Shown: positions 57,701 through 58,541, counted from the stretch's first letter. The stretch: 64,000 nucleotides of DNA from Luidia sarsii (GCA_949987565.1 OX465104.1:448501-512500); one strand, 5' to 3'. Notes: generated from the sequence alone by a model not told the origin. Numbers and translations: made by a program.

Positions 57701-58541
57701 GTGCTCCTGTGAGAAGGTGATAGAGAAGTGGTACTACCCCTGGTCCTTCCTGCGTAGTCCAGGCTGGGTCCAGATCAAGTGCGAACTGCGCATCCTGTCC
57801 CACTTCGCCTTCAACCTCTCTCAGGACTGGGAGATCCCCATCAAGAAGGGCCCACAGATTGGGGTGAGTCAGTCCCTAGTCCCCCCCCCTCTTACTCATA
57901 GCTGCCCTCAGGAGACCCCCCCCCCCCCTTTCCCCCACTGATTGCCCACCAGACCAGTGGGAAATTGACTTCCGTGAAAAAAAGGCTGTCTGTCGTGTCA
58001 TGTCAGGACCTTGTGTGTGTGTGTGTTAATCCTGAAACTTAGTCATAGTGCGAGACGATTTCCCGATCCATTCTAATCTTGTCAGTAAATCCGCTAATAA
58101 GGTTTAACAGCAATTGATTGTTTGCATCTCTGGAGATGAGCTGCAGTTATGAATTTGTTCTGCCTGGCACCCCCACTTTGGCAAAGACTATAGCCGCCAT
58201 CTGAAGGCTGGATAGCTCATAATGGTTGAGAGCACTAGTACACAAAACCAGAGGTCTCGGGTTCAACTCCGGGTCCAGTCAAAGTTCTCTTTGCCAAAAG
58301 TGTGAACAAATTGTTAGCAAGTATCTCAGTCAGGTGTCCAGGGAGTTTGTGGGTACCTGTCATATACGTTGTGGTAGGACTGAGTGATGCACCCATTAGT
58401 CTTGTTAGATTCAGCTCATTCTGATATTAATGTTCATTTGATTTTGTAATCATTCCTCTCCATCCCTAGAAACCAGCCACCTTGAAGGACAGCGTCCAAG
58501 ACATGCTGATCAAGCACCACCTGTTCAGCTGGGACCTCTGA
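1943..58541 (+). CDS. SGSM3: SGSM3 orthologue: TBC, SH3 and RUN domain Rab-GAP and small G-protein modulator (21 coding exons)
   Basis: The coding exons are 1943-2006, 18194-18348, 19906-19972, 20812-20942, 29021-29158, 31877-31933, 32470-32604, 33474-33590, 33978-34056, 34910-35055, 37355-37450, 51842-51973, 53453-53507, 54017-54144, 54653-54808, 55266-55320, 55898-56006, 56316-56409, 56956-57161, 57668-57863 and 58470-58541. They sum to 2388 nt, or 795 residues; vertebrate SGSM3 has about 750. Domains: N-terminal G-G-P-F-S-A-L block (52-58), TBC 157-350, helical linker about 460-490, SH3 529-580, RUN about 600-770. Both TBC catalytic fingers are present (R208, Q245), so GAP activity is expected. 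In vertebrates SGSM3 acts on endosomal Rabs (Rab5 reported), binds Rap through RUN, and promotes lysosomal turnover of connexin 43. Non-chordates lack connexins, so that partner cannot apply if this is an echinoderm. The extra length is mainly an acidic N-terminal extension. Confidence 0.93.
2339..2533. mobile_element. Foldback/MITE-like element with ~73-bp inverted repeats
   Basis: The left arm (2339-2413) begins TAGTCCGAGTAACTTGGACC and ends GGGTGACTGTA. The right arm (2459-2533) is its near-perfect reverse complement, ending GGTCCAAGTTACTCGGACTA. About 45 bp lie between them. There is no coding capacity. I could not identify a clear target-site duplication or superfamily. Confidence 0.85.
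3896..4016 (-). mobile_element. Hairpin family A, half copy
   Basis: The stretch reads CTCCTGACGACGAGCAGGGT, then GTTGAGTTACCGGCTCTTTT, and ends ATGGTGTCACCACAAACC. This corresponds to the right arm of the family A palindrome. Confidence 0.75.
4631..4811. mobile_element. 181-bp MITE with ~45-bp terminal inverted repeats and a 9-10 bp target-site duplication
   Basis: The left terminal repeat (4631-4676) starts GCAGTGGCTGTTGTTACGGC. The right (4767-4811) ends with its reverse complement, GCCGTAACAACAGCCACTGC. The flanks TTTCTTTTTC (4621-4630) and ATTCTTTTTC (4812-4821) match at 9 of 10 positions and look like a target-site duplication. A duplication of this length with long terminal repeats suggests a Mutator-like non-autonomous element. 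The superfamily call is inference, and the pyrimidine-rich flank could be coincidental. Confidence 0.75.
4984..5470. mobile_element. Non-autonomous DNA transposon with ~40-bp inverted repeats rich in GATC
   Basis: The left end reads CACTGCGTTCACACTTGATC and the right end reads GATCAAGTGTGAACGCAGTG, its exact reverse complement. The similarity extends about 40 bp inward. The interior repeats GGATCAGATCCCG-like words many times and has a triplet of GATCGCCCTTT near 5396-5425. No transposase is present. The target-site duplication is unclear. Confidence 0.8.
6011..6540. repeat. GTACAT palindromic repeat cluster
   Basis: Runs of ACATGTACATGTAC are interspersed with TGTACAGTGTACA-like words. Each word is self-complementary, so both strands look alike and RNA from either could fold into many small hairpins. 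Open frames on both strands are a by-product. Confidence 0.85.
6812..6971. mobile_element. Family D-like element
   Basis: The stretch begins CGATTTCACGAAACTTCAAA and ends TTTCTTGAAATCA. Between these ends, ACTTACGCAACATT-type words and their complements recur (ATGTTGCGTACGCAACAT is itself a perfect palindrome). The ends recall the GATTTCACAAAG termini of the copies at 32736, 48560 and 53769. Confidence 0.55.
8551..8730. repeat. GTACAT palindromic repeat cluster
   Basis: The cluster is dense TGTACATGTACA with TGTACAACTGTACATGTGTA sub-repeats. It is the same repeat style as at 6011-6540. Confidence 0.85.
9056..10570. repeat. Large GTACAT palindromic repeat cluster
   Basis: About 1.5 kb is dominated by GTACATGTAC words, with CCGGTACTGTAC variants near 9580-9595 and 9880-9910 and a GATGTACAT sub-array at 9614-9660. 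It is interrupted by short stretches of ordinary sequence. No gene is visible. Confidence 0.8.
12203..12320 (+). mobile_element. Hairpin family B, left-arm copy
   Basis: The stretch reads ATGTTGCAAACTGCTTACTG, then GAGGGCCAGACTTTTCGATC, then CCCAGCAGGACCTTTCTCAA, the signature order of family B. A second, weaker fragment follows at 12473-12540 (CATGACCTTTCTCAAAGGCA). Confidence 0.7.
13581..13940. repeat. GTACAT palindromic repeat cluster
   Basis: The repeat style is the same as at 6011-6540, with TACATGTACATACATGTACA runs near 13695-13730. Confidence 0.8.
14091..15330. repeat. Large GTACAT palindromic repeat cluster
   Basis: This is over 1 kb of GTACATGTAC words on a moderately GC-rich background. 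It encloses a CCAAGGAGG hairpin at 15021-15089. Confidence 0.8.
15021..15089. mobile_element. CCAAGGAGG hairpin, copy 1
   Basis: ACCAAGGAGGTA (15021-15032) is matched by TACCTCCTTGGT (15078-15089), a perfect 12-bp inverted repeat. GTACAT words fill the loop. Related copies lie at 16180-16208 and 23031-23069. Confidence 0.65.
15577..15930 (+). repeat. Tandem triplication of a ~90-100 bp unit
   Basis: Three units start near 15577, 15661 and 15766. Each reads ACCGGTAATGTAAG, then GATGACCACTGCATTACCAG, then CAATATGA[AG]CAC[GA]AACAGTACTG, followed by a GTACAT run of variable length. The array then grades into more GTACAT repeats. Confidence 0.8.
16175..16212. mobile_element. CCAAGGAGG hairpin, copy 2
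   Basis: ATACCAAGGAGG is followed within 10 bases by TACCTCCTTGAT, giving a short hairpin of the same type as at 15021. Confidence 0.55.
17134..17735 (+). repeat. ~107-bp tandem repeat, about 5.5 copies
   Basis: Units begin at GTAATTCAGT near 17134, 17238, 17344, 17451, 17558 and 17666 (spacing 104-108). Each contains GGGGTTTGCCCTAC and GATTTGCATCAGTGAGAGTG. The first and last units are the most divergent and the inner ones nearly identical, as expected from unequal exchange. Confidence 0.9.
18194..18348 (+). CDS. SGSM3: SGSM3 coding exon 2 (residues 22-73)
   Basis: The acceptor is TTTACAATGCAG and the donor CAG|GTAAGG. The exon begins with an acidic stretch (S-E-D-E-E-D-E, 26-32) absent from vertebrate SGSM3. 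It then carries the conserved [18 protein letters not shown] (52-69), which marks the N-terminus of all SGSM3 proteins. Confidence 0.93.
18476..18795 (+). repeat. ACC/ATC trinucleotide microsatellite
   Basis: Runs of (CAC)n, (CAT)n and (CATTATCACCACCAA)-type mixtures cover about 320 bp. Because it is a trinucleotide repeat, all six frames stay open (Thr, Ile, Met, Gly, Val or Asp runs). It is intronic. Confidence 0.95.
18801..19545 (+). repeat. CCCATCCTC/CCCATCCTT minisatellite
   Basis: About 745 bp of 9-bp units (CATCCTCCC, CATCCTTCC) include occasional 6-bp CATCCC insertions. Frames stay open on both strands because all units are multiples of 3. The + strand is C-rich and the - strand G-rich. 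Confidence 0.95.
19906..19972 (+). CDS. SGSM3: SGSM3 coding exon 3 (residues 74-95)
   Basis: The acceptor is TTTCACCAG and the donor G|GTAGGT; the exon ends in phase 1. It encodes the conserved [11 protein letters not shown] (85-95), which matches vertebrate Y-D-E-F-G-F-R-V. Confidence 0.94.
19973..20811 (+). other. Intron 3 (839 bp, phase 1)
   Basis: The intron contains a degenerate family B fragment (about 20022-20075, AGAGGGCCTGACATTTTGA) and a SINE-1 fragment (20662-20715). The remainder shows nothing recognisable. Confidence 0.85.
20662..20715 (+). mobile_element. SINE-1 fragment (tRNA-like 3' half)
   Basis: AGCGCTGGTACGCAAATCCA is followed by AGAAGTCTTGGGTGCGAGTTC. This matches the anticodon-arm and B-box part of SINE-1 at 56499-56570 and 58206-58281, with the B box decayed. 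Confidence 0.55.
20812..20942 (+). CDS. SGSM3: SGSM3 coding exon 4 (residues 96-139)
   Basis: The acceptor is CCTTGGTTAG and the donor AAG|GTAAGG. The exon encodes [23 protein letters not shown], which aligns with the vertebrate segment just before the TBC domain (R-L-R-W-Q-A..., D-V-G-D-L-T-W-D-K). Confidence 0.95.
21086..21195. mobile_element. Hairpin family A, compact complete copy
   Basis: The stretch begins GGAAAGCTTGCGTTGACACC and ends GGCGTCGCTGCAAACTTTCC. The central arms are GAGGAGTGTGACTCTTCTCA and GAGCCGCACTCCTC. It is the same architecture as 27781-28033 with the middle deleted. Confidence 0.75.
21932..21963. repeat. Perfect 32-bp palindrome
   Basis: CTTGTCAACTGTCAAT is followed at once by its exact reverse complement ATTGACAGTTGACAAG, with no spacer. 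It is too short for a typical MITE, and I found no second copy in the window. Confidence 0.9.
22445..22625. mobile_element. Hairpin family B, degenerate copy
   Basis: ATGTTTACTGACTAAAAAGACC is followed by GAGGGCTTGACGTTTCGATC. After about 80 bp comes AGGACCTTGCTCAAAGTCAG. The insert in the middle is unrelated. Confidence 0.6.
23025..23074. mobile_element. CCAAGGAGG hairpin, copy 3
   Basis: TTTGACCAAGGAGGTA (23027-23042) is mirrored by TACCCCCTTGGTTTGACA. It directly abuts the 33-bp minisatellite. Confidence 0.55.
23084..23380 (+). repeat. 33-bp minisatellite, 9 copies
   Basis: The unit starts CTACCCAGACTGGCTTGCCC and ends CTTGAATACCCAGT. Nine near-identical copies differ mainly at one position (CTAC or GTAC). 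The 33-bp period keeps both strands open in several frames, which gives spurious repetitive ORFs. Confidence 0.95.
23411..23505 (-). mobile_element. Hairpin family A fragment
   Basis: GGAAGGTTTGCATGGTGA is followed by TCTCCTGACAACGGGCAGAG and GTTGAGTTACTGGCTC, the order of family A with a shortened left arm. Confidence 0.6.
26343..26660. mobile_element. Hairpin family B, two inverted copies
   Basis: The left piece (26343-26400) reads GGAGGGCCTGACGTTTCAAT then CCTAGCAGGACCC. A middle right-arm piece lies at 26430-26510 (ATTTGCATTTTGGTCATTTC). A further right-arm piece (26600-26660) reads GGATGGAAATGTCAGGCCCT. The three pieces form a composite. Confidence 0.6.
27061..27170 (+). mobile_element. 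Hairpin family B, right-arm copy
   Basis: The stretch reads TGCCTTTGAGAAAGGTCCTG, then CTAGGATTGTAACGTCAGGC, then TTTGCATTTTGGTAATTTTA, then GTAAGCAGTTTGCAACATTT. It is the cleanest right arm of the family without a left partner. Confidence 0.75.
27781..28033. mobile_element. Hairpin family A, complete 253-bp near-perfect palindrome
   Basis: The element starts CAATATAGGAAGGTTTGCGG and ends CCGCAAACCTTCCTATATTG. The two arms of about 123 bp stay complementary throughout, apart from scattered single changes, and meet at CATCAGGGGAATGTTTCTCC. There is no coding capacity. The high arm identity suggests recent insertion or gene conversion. It serves here as the reference copy for family A. Confidence 0.9.
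28563..29018 (+). repeat. (CTCCCT)n hexanucleotide tract forming the exon 5 polypyrimidine tract
   Basis: About 455 nt of almost pure pyrimidine is built from CTCCCT, with CTGTCC and CTCGCC variants. It ends CTCCCCAG at the acceptor of exon 5, so the repeat itself supplies the polypyrimidine tract. Read in the frame of exon 5 it encodes Ser-Pro repeats and stays open back to 28289. Confidence 0.95.
29021..29158 (+). CDS. SGSM3: SGSM3 coding exon 5 (residues 140-185), start of the TBC domain
   Basis: The acceptor is CTCTCCCCAG and the donor AAG|GTAAAC. The exon encodes [16 protein letters not shown] (157-172), the hallmark first motif of TBC domains and almost identical to vertebrate SGSM3. 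Both flanking introns are phase 0, so skipping would remove 46 residues without a frameshift. It sits between a homopyrimidine tract and a homopurine array. Confidence 0.96.
29393..30985 (+). repeat. Homopurine array of ~170-186 bp units, about 8 copies
   Basis: Nearly 1.6 kb of the + strand is A and G. Units are marked by AGGATGATATAGAGAAGAGG or GAGGATGATGAAGAGG near 29736, 29914, 30091, 30262, 30431 and 30601, with spacing of 169-186. Each unit contains GAACGAAAGGAGGACAGG. The pyrimidine-rich - strand gives long Ser/Phe/Leu/Pro frames, which are not genes. Confidence 0.93.
31568..31720. mobile_element. Hairpin family B, complete palindromic copy
   Basis: The left arm (31568-31610) starts CTCAAAATTCAGTGGGCCTG. 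The right arm (31618-31661) ends CAGGCCCACTAAATTTTGAG. A loop of fewer than 10 bases separates them, and the right arm continues into the usual tail (GCATTTTGGTAATTC, AGTAAGCAATTTGCAACATT). It lies about 155 bp upstream of exon 6. Confidence 0.88.
31877..31933 (+). CDS. SGSM3: SGSM3 coding exon 6 (residues 186-204)
   Basis: The acceptor is TTGTGCAG and the donor AAG|GTATGC. This 57-nt exon ends with K-Q-I-E-K (200-204). The I-E-K is the first half of the IxxDxxR arginine-finger motif, and exon 7 supplies D-L-L-R, so intron 6 splits the catalytic motif. Both flanking introns are phase 0. Confidence 0.94.
31934..32469 (+). other. Intron 6 (536 bp, phase 0) with a degenerate tandem repeat
   Basis: From about 31955 to 32320 a unit of about 30-34 bp repeats: CATTCTGTGCACTTTCTGT, then GCATTCCCAATGAGA or TCCAAGTAGGG. 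The rest has no recognisable element. The acceptor follows a C/T-rich run (CCCTCTACCACCAG). Confidence 0.85.
32470..32604 (+). CDS. SGSM3: SGSM3 coding exon 7 (residues 205-249), catalytic core of TBC
   Basis: The acceptor is CTACCACCAG and the donor GTG|GTATGT. The exon encodes D-L-L-R-T-M-P-S-N (205-213) with the arginine finger R208, then L-R-R-V-L-R, and [11 protein letters not shown] (236-246). Q245 is the glutamine finger (YxQ). Both residues needed for dual-finger GTP hydrolysis are intact, so the domain should be active. Confidence 0.96.
32736..32884. mobile_element. Family D element
   Basis: The stretch begins GGTCTATTTCACCAAACCCA and ends GTAAGGCTTTGTGAAATCCC, imperfect inverted repeats. 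The interior contains GATGGGTTATCCATTGTAAG and GTTACGATGCATCGTAAG. It is closely similar to 48560-48698. Confidence 0.75.
32994..33133. mobile_element. Hairpin family B copy
   Basis: GGATCCTAGCAGGACCTTTT and GGTCCTGCTAGGATCC face each other across a short loop near 33030. The tail carries GCATTTTTGTTTTGGTCAGT. Confidence 0.8.
33474..33590 (+). CDS. SGSM3: SGSM3 coding exon 8 (residues 250-288)
   Basis: The acceptor is TCACTGCACAG and the donor CAG|GTTGGT. The exon encodes [12 protein letters not shown] (254-265) and E-D-L-V-P-A-S-Y-Y, a central helical part of the TBC fold that is almost identical in vertebrate SGSM3. Confidence 0.95.
33591..33977 (+). other. Intron 8 (387 bp, phase 0)
   Basis: From about 33735 to 33950 the intron is a degenerate repeat of words like AATCCAATCTGATCC (roughly 10-20 bp period). 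An A-run lies at 33711-33720. No other element is seen. Confidence 0.8.
33978..34056 (+). CDS. SGSM3: SGSM3 coding exon 9 (residues 289-314)
   Basis: The acceptor is TTCTCCTCCAG and the donor G|GTAAGT; the exon ends in phase 1. It encodes A-D-Q-R-V-L-R-Q-L, then F-L-P-E-L-D-Q-L-L and G-H-D-I. This matches the vertebrate T-D-Q-R-V-L-R segment of the TBC domain. Confidence 0.95.
34057..34909 (+). other. Intron 9 (853 bp, phase 1), mostly a 12-bp-based array
   Basis: Almost the whole intron (34137-34820) is the tandem array listed separately. The last 90 bp leading to acceptor TGTGTCTGCAG are ordinary sequence. Confidence 0.9.
34137..34820 (+). repeat. 12-bp-based tandem array with higher-order units
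   Basis: The basic units TCTGGCACAGAC and TGTGGCTCAGAC alternate. A longer marker, AATGGCTGTATCTTGGGATG, recurs at 34276, 34354, 34432, 34522 and 34624, with spacing of 78, 78, 90 and 102. All spacings are multiples of 6, so frames stay open on both strands across the array. It is intronic and not a protein. Confidence 0.93.
34910..35055 (+). CDS. SGSM3: SGSM3 coding exon 10 (residues 315-363), end of TBC domain
   Basis: The acceptor is TGTCTGCAG and the donor AAG|GTGAGT. The exon encodes [13 protein letters not shown], then [12 protein letters not shown] (337-348), the conserved closing motifs of TBC domains. It matches vertebrate SGSM3 closely. Confidence 0.96.
35165..35365 (+). mobile_element. 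SINE-2 copy (tRNA-like box plus conserved body)
   Basis: The stretch contains a pol III B-box-like ACAGGTTCGAATCCCACCC, then CGAGCTGCCTGAAG, GCATCGGGCAAAGCACTGAA and CAGTGTTTATCACGTC. The same body follows a similar box at 52016-52140 and then forms a tandem array. It is probably a tRNA-derived SINE, though the A box is not convincing. Confidence 0.65.
35670..36130 (+). repeat. C/A-rich minisatellite
   Basis: Irregular repeats combine CCCCCACAACCCCCTATGAA, CCCAAACCCAACTCCCACAT and GTACCCCCACAACCC in mixed order, with a most regular period of about 45 bp. Open frames on both strands follow from composition. Confidence 0.88.
36785..37210. mobile_element. Cluster of family B arms arranged in tandem
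   Basis: The words ATTTCAATCCTAGCAGGACC, CTTTCTCAAACACATTCT and GAAATTAAGGGAAGCCAAAG repeat about five to six times in one orientation with a period of 70-130 bp. It looks like amplification of half-elements rather than full hairpins. Confidence 0.75.
37355..37450 (+). CDS. SGSM3: SGSM3 coding exon 11 (residues 364-395)
   Basis: The acceptor is CTTTTCCTTTTAG and the donor GAG|GTTGGT. The exon encodes [21 protein letters not shown], which aligns with vertebrate E-E-E-L-I-Q-S-E-N-S-A-S-I-F-N-T-L-S-D-I-P. It follows the TBC core as a helical extension. Confidence 0.95.
37970..38110 (+). mobile_element. Hairpin family B, degenerate right-arm copy
   Basis: GGCAGGACCTTTTCTTTTCTGCC is followed by GTTAGGATCGATATGTCAAT, then GATTTGCACTTTGGTCAGTT and GTGGTTTGCAACATG. 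Confidence 0.55.
41908..42031. mobile_element. Foldback element
   Basis: AGAGTGCATGAGCTT (41940-41954) is mirrored by AAGCTCATGCACTCT (41993-42007). Outer pieces (GCACTGAAAGACT and GAGTCTTTTAAGTGC) also pair. The loop contains the palindrome TTCAGATGCATCTGATGAA. It may be a small MITE. Confidence 0.7.
43381..43918. mobile_element. Three adjacent family B copies
   Basis: Copies lie at 43381-43475 (GAGCAGGACC facing GTCCTGCTGGGATGGGAGCA), 43615-43690 (GATCCTAGCAGGAACTC facing GGTCCTGCTGG) and 43750-43918 (GATCCTAGCTGGACC facing GGTCCTGCTAGGATTGAAAC). They differ in loop length and decay. Confidence 0.7.
46741..46810 (+). mobile_element. SINE-1 copy (tRNA-like)
   Basis: The clear part reads TTGGTACACAAAACCAGAGG, then TCTCAGGTTCAAGTCCTGG. 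This is an anticodon arm with paired TTGGT/ACCAG followed by a near-consensus B box (GGTTCAAGTCC). The A-box half is degenerate. Confidence 0.7.
46994..47050 (-). mobile_element. SINE-1 fragment (A-box half)
   Basis: On the minus strand it reads GGACTGGATAGCTCAGGTGG, then TAAGAGTGCTGGTACC. This is a good tRNA-like acceptor, D-arm and A-box segment. It lies about 185 bp from the 46741 copy in opposite orientation. Confidence 0.7.
47578..47650 (+). repeat. Single unit of the 71-bp repeat found in tandem at 63511
   Basis: TAAGTTGAGCTCGGCC is followed by CTCATTCAATGCTATGGCAT, then CTCCTCCAGTCCACCCACAG. It matches the 63511-63866 units except for an 8-bp insertion and a changed end. Confidence 0.85.
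48560..48698. mobile_element. Family D element
   Basis: The stretch contains GAACCCATCTTAACTTATTA, CGATGCACAGAAACCATATC, GGATGGGTTAGCCATCGTAA and GTAAGGCTTTGTGAAATCTA. It aligns along its length with 32736-32884. Confidence 0.75.
48800..49113. mobile_element. Two family A copies
   Basis: A fragment (48800-48865: TACTGAGTTACTGGCTCTTT, then CGTCACCGCAAA) is followed by a full but diverged palindrome (48949-49113). The full copy begins GTAAAGTTTGTGGCAACACC and ends GACCCACAAAAACTTTCC. Confidence 0.7.
49673..49709 (+). repeat. Poly(C) followed by poly(A)
   Basis: A run of about 14 C is followed immediately by about 26 A, then ACCACCCC. It could be a decayed retroposon tail or simple slippage, and its true length is likely uncertain in any assembly. 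Confidence 0.9.
50730..51017 (+). repeat. 144-bp direct duplication leading into a minisatellite
   Basis: Two copies start at 50730 and 50874 with GAGATGCTGATGGAATGAAT. Both end with AGCAGGTCTACCCAGGGGTG. The second copy runs into the expanded 21-bp array, the first carries only about 1.5 units. Confidence 0.92.
50984..51249 (+). repeat. 21-bp minisatellite, about 12.7 copies
   Basis: The unit GGTCTACCCAGTGGTGACCC plus A varies at one site (CAGTGG or CAGGGG). The 21-bp period keeps a frame open, giving a spurious Val-Thr-Gln-Val-Tyr-Pro repeat. Confidence 0.95.
51842..51973 (+). CDS. SGSM3: SGSM3 coding exon 12 (residues 396-439)
   Basis: The acceptor is GCTTCTCGTTCAG and the donor CAG|GTGGGG. 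The exon encodes [18 protein letters not shown], which matches vertebrate [18 protein letters not shown]. It then enters the less conserved linker. Confidence 0.95.
52016..52585 (+). mobile_element. SINE-2 with five tandem 98-99 bp body units
   Basis: GCGAATTTGAATCCCGTCCG and GAGCTGCCTGAA are followed by GCATCGGGCAAAGCACTGAG. From 52099 the body AAAGCACTGAGCAT...TATCTAAGATGC repeats five times (starts 52099, 52197, 52295, 52394, 52493). The copies are nearly identical, suggesting recent local amplification of a SINE tail. Confidence 0.85.
52620..52745 (+). repeat. (CTCC/CTCCC)n simple repeat
   Basis: The run consists of CCCTCCCTCC blocks separated by CCCCCC. It is pyrimidine-only on the + strand. 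Confidence 0.95.
52963..53028 (-). mobile_element. SINE-1 copy, degenerate
   Basis: On the minus strand it reads GGGCTGGATAGCTGAGATGG, then TAAAGGCACCAGGGCCATAG, and ends GAGCTCCAGTCA. The A-box side is clear and the B box has decayed. Confidence 0.6.
53453..53507 (+). CDS. SGSM3: SGSM3 coding exon 13 (residues 440-457)
   Basis: The acceptor is CTCATTTTCCAG and the donor G|GTGAGT; the exon ends in phase 1. It encodes a basic stretch ([10 protein letters not shown]) and F-M-G-S-L-F-G. The vertebrate counterpart is also basic (R-R-R-T-Q-R-R-K-S) and ends L-L-F-G. Confidence 0.9.
53508..54016 (+). other. Intron 13 (509 bp, phase 1) with a family D element
   Basis: The stretch 53769-53912 is a family D copy: GATTTCACAAAGTCCTATGA at one end, GTTTGGTGAAAATC at the other, GTCTCTGTGCATCGAT inside. 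Related CTTTTTCAAAG words lie at 53670-53745. Nothing else is recognised. Confidence 0.75.
54017..54144 (+). CDS. SGSM3: SGSM3 coding exon 14 (residues 458-500)
   Basis: The acceptor is TTCTTCCTTCAG and the donor ATT|GTGAGT. The exon encodes [19 protein letters not shown] (466-484), a probable amphipathic helix strongly conserved in SGSM3, then [10 protein letters not shown]. Confidence 0.95.
54145..54652 (+). other. Intron 14 (508 bp, phase 0), family C repeats
   Basis: Family C palindromic sequence (54205-54345) is followed by a 63-bp tandem repeat (54365-54545, units at 54365, 54428 and 54491) made of CATAGACTTGTGTGCTTTTA and CAAGCCATAACCAAAAGTTT. Nothing else is seen. The acceptor is GGTACTTGGCAG. 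Confidence 0.85.
54653..54808 (+). CDS. SGSM3: SGSM3 coding exon 15 (residues 501-552), start of SH3
   Basis: The acceptor is TACTTGGCAG and the donor ACG|GTAAAA. The exon encodes [13 protein letters not shown] and a basic R-N-R-R-R-R-A-K. The SH3 start [15 protein letters not shown] (531-545) follows, where A-L-L-D-F is the usual ALYDY position. It is nearly identical to vertebrate SGSM3. Confidence 0.97.
54809..55265 (+). other. Intron 15 (457 bp, phase 0)
   Basis: It contains a short duplication of TTTCAAAGCAATACAAAGATG (55048-55088) and a possible minus-strand SINE B-box remnant (GGTCTTGGGTTTAAGTCCC, about 55108-55130). No other element is seen. Confidence 0.7.
55266..55320 (+). CDS. SGSM3: SGSM3 coding exon 16 (residues 553-570), SH3 middle
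   Basis: The acceptor is TTTAATTTTCAG and the donor G|GTGAGA; the exon ends in phase 1. It encodes [19 protein letters not shown]562 is the conserved first tryptophan of the SH3 WW pair region. Confidence 0.95.
55321..55897 (+). other. Intron 16 (577 bp, phase 1) with two family B hairpins
   Basis: A family C fragment (55353-55432) is followed by a family B right arm (55438-55533) and a complete family B copy (55579-55735, with CTAGCAGGCCC facing GGTCCTGCTAGGATCG). These fill most of the intron. Confidence 0.85.
55579..55735. mobile_element. Hairpin family B, complete copy
   Basis: The left arm begins TTGCAAACTGCTCACTGTCT and runs through TCCTGACATTTCAATCCTAG. The right arm reads GAAAGGTCCTGCTAGGATCG, then AAATGTCAGGGCCTG. 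The loop is about 15 bp. Confidence 0.82.
55898..56006 (+). CDS. SGSM3: SGSM3 coding exon 17 (residues 571-606), SH3 end
   Basis: The acceptor is GAACCCCAG and the donor AC|GTAAGT; the exon ends in phase 2. It encodes [16 protein letters not shown] (571-586), the closing SH3 motif (W-F-P-x-x-[FY]-V), then [14 protein letters not shown] leading into RUN. Confidence 0.96.
56007..56315 (+). other. Intron 17 (309 bp, phase 2)
   Basis: I recognise no repeat or element in it. The acceptor is TTGTTGTTGCCAG. Confidence 0.9.
56316..56409 (+). CDS. SGSM3: SGSM3 coding exon 18 (residues 607-638), RUN start
   Basis: The acceptor is TGTTGCCAG and the donor GAG|GTTTGT. The exon encodes [14 protein letters not shown] (608-621) and H-P-W-L-F-I-E-E. 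This is the first helix block of the RUN domain and matches vertebrate SGSM3 at nearly every position. Confidence 0.96.
56410..56955 (+). other. Intron 18 (546 bp, phase 0) with a SINE-1 copy
   Basis: The minus-strand SINE-1 (56499-56570) is the main element. The rest is AT-rich with no other recognised sequence. The acceptor is CCTTGGAACTTAG. Confidence 0.85.
56499..56570 (-). mobile_element. SINE-1 copy (tRNA-like, near complete)
   Basis: On the minus strand it reads GGCTGGATAGTTCAGATGGT, then AAGAGTGCTGGTATGCACAT, then CCAAAGGTCTCCGGTTCACA, and ends AATCCAGGTCCA. The A box and most of the B box are recognisable. The fold follows a tRNA cloverleaf with a small insertion in the T loop. Confidence 0.75.
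56956..57161 (+). CDS. SGSM3: SGSM3 coding exon 19 (residues 639-706), RUN middle
   Basis: The acceptor is TTGGAACTTAG and the donor AA|GTAAGG; the exon ends in phase 2. It encodes [20 protein letters not shown] (648-667), L-T-P-E-E-L-L-Y-R, and [10 protein letters not shown]. It is the longest exon and almost collinear with vertebrate SGSM3. Confidence 0.97.
57162..57667 (+). other. Intron 19 (506 bp, phase 2) with a complete family B hairpin
   Basis: The family B copy at 57405-57563 ends about 105 bp before the acceptor. The first 240 bp show no recognised element. Confidence 0.85.
57405..57563. mobile_element. Hairpin family B, complete copy
   Basis: The left arm reads AAAAATTAGTGGGCATGACG, then TTTCGATCCTTGCAGGAC. 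The right arm reads GGTCCTGCTAGGATCGAAAC, then GTCAGGCCCACTTAATTTTG. The tail is TTTGCATTTTGGTAATTTCA and GTAAGCAGTTTGCAACATTT. Confidence 0.85.
57668..57863 (+). CDS. SGSM3: SGSM3 coding exon 20 (residues 707-772), RUN end
   Basis: The acceptor is CCCGGTACGCAG and the donor GGG|GTGAGT. The exon encodes [10 protein letters not shown] and [21 protein letters not shown] (728-748), then [10 protein letters not shown]. The W-S-F-L-R-S-P-G-W block is diagnostic for SGSM3. Confidence 0.97.
57864..58469 (+). other. Intron 20 (606 bp, phase 0) with a SINE-1 copy
   Basis: Two C-runs (57882-57890 and 57918-57927) lie near the donor. The SINE-1 at 58206-58281 is the only recognised element. The acceptor is CTCCATCCCTAG. 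Confidence 0.85.
58206..58281 (+). mobile_element. SINE-1 copy with full tRNA-like cloverleaf
   Basis: The 5' acceptor strand GGCTGGA pairs with TCCAGTC at the 3' end. The D stem is GCTC/GAGC. The anticodon stem CTAGT/ACCAG has one mismatch. The T stem TCGGG/CCGGG is close to paired around TTCAACT. A C replaces the usual U33 and the D loop is enlarged, so this is a SINE head rather than a working tRNA gene. No long SINE body or A-tail is evident. Confidence 0.75.
58470..58541 (+). CDS. SGSM3: SGSM3 last coding exon 21 (residues 773-795 and stop)
   Basis: The acceptor is CCATCCCTAG. The exon encodes [13 protein letters not shown] then TGA at 58539-58541. Vertebrate SGSM3 ends with the same block ([12 protein letters not shown]), so the C-terminus is secure. 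Confidence 0.97.
   Translation, partial: KPATLKDSVQDMLIKHHLFSWDL

Noticed and set aside
58206..58281. A true tRNA gene
   Set aside because: The cloverleaf has a C at position 33, an enlarged D loop and a mismatched anticodon stem. Several decayed relatives in the window point to a SINE.
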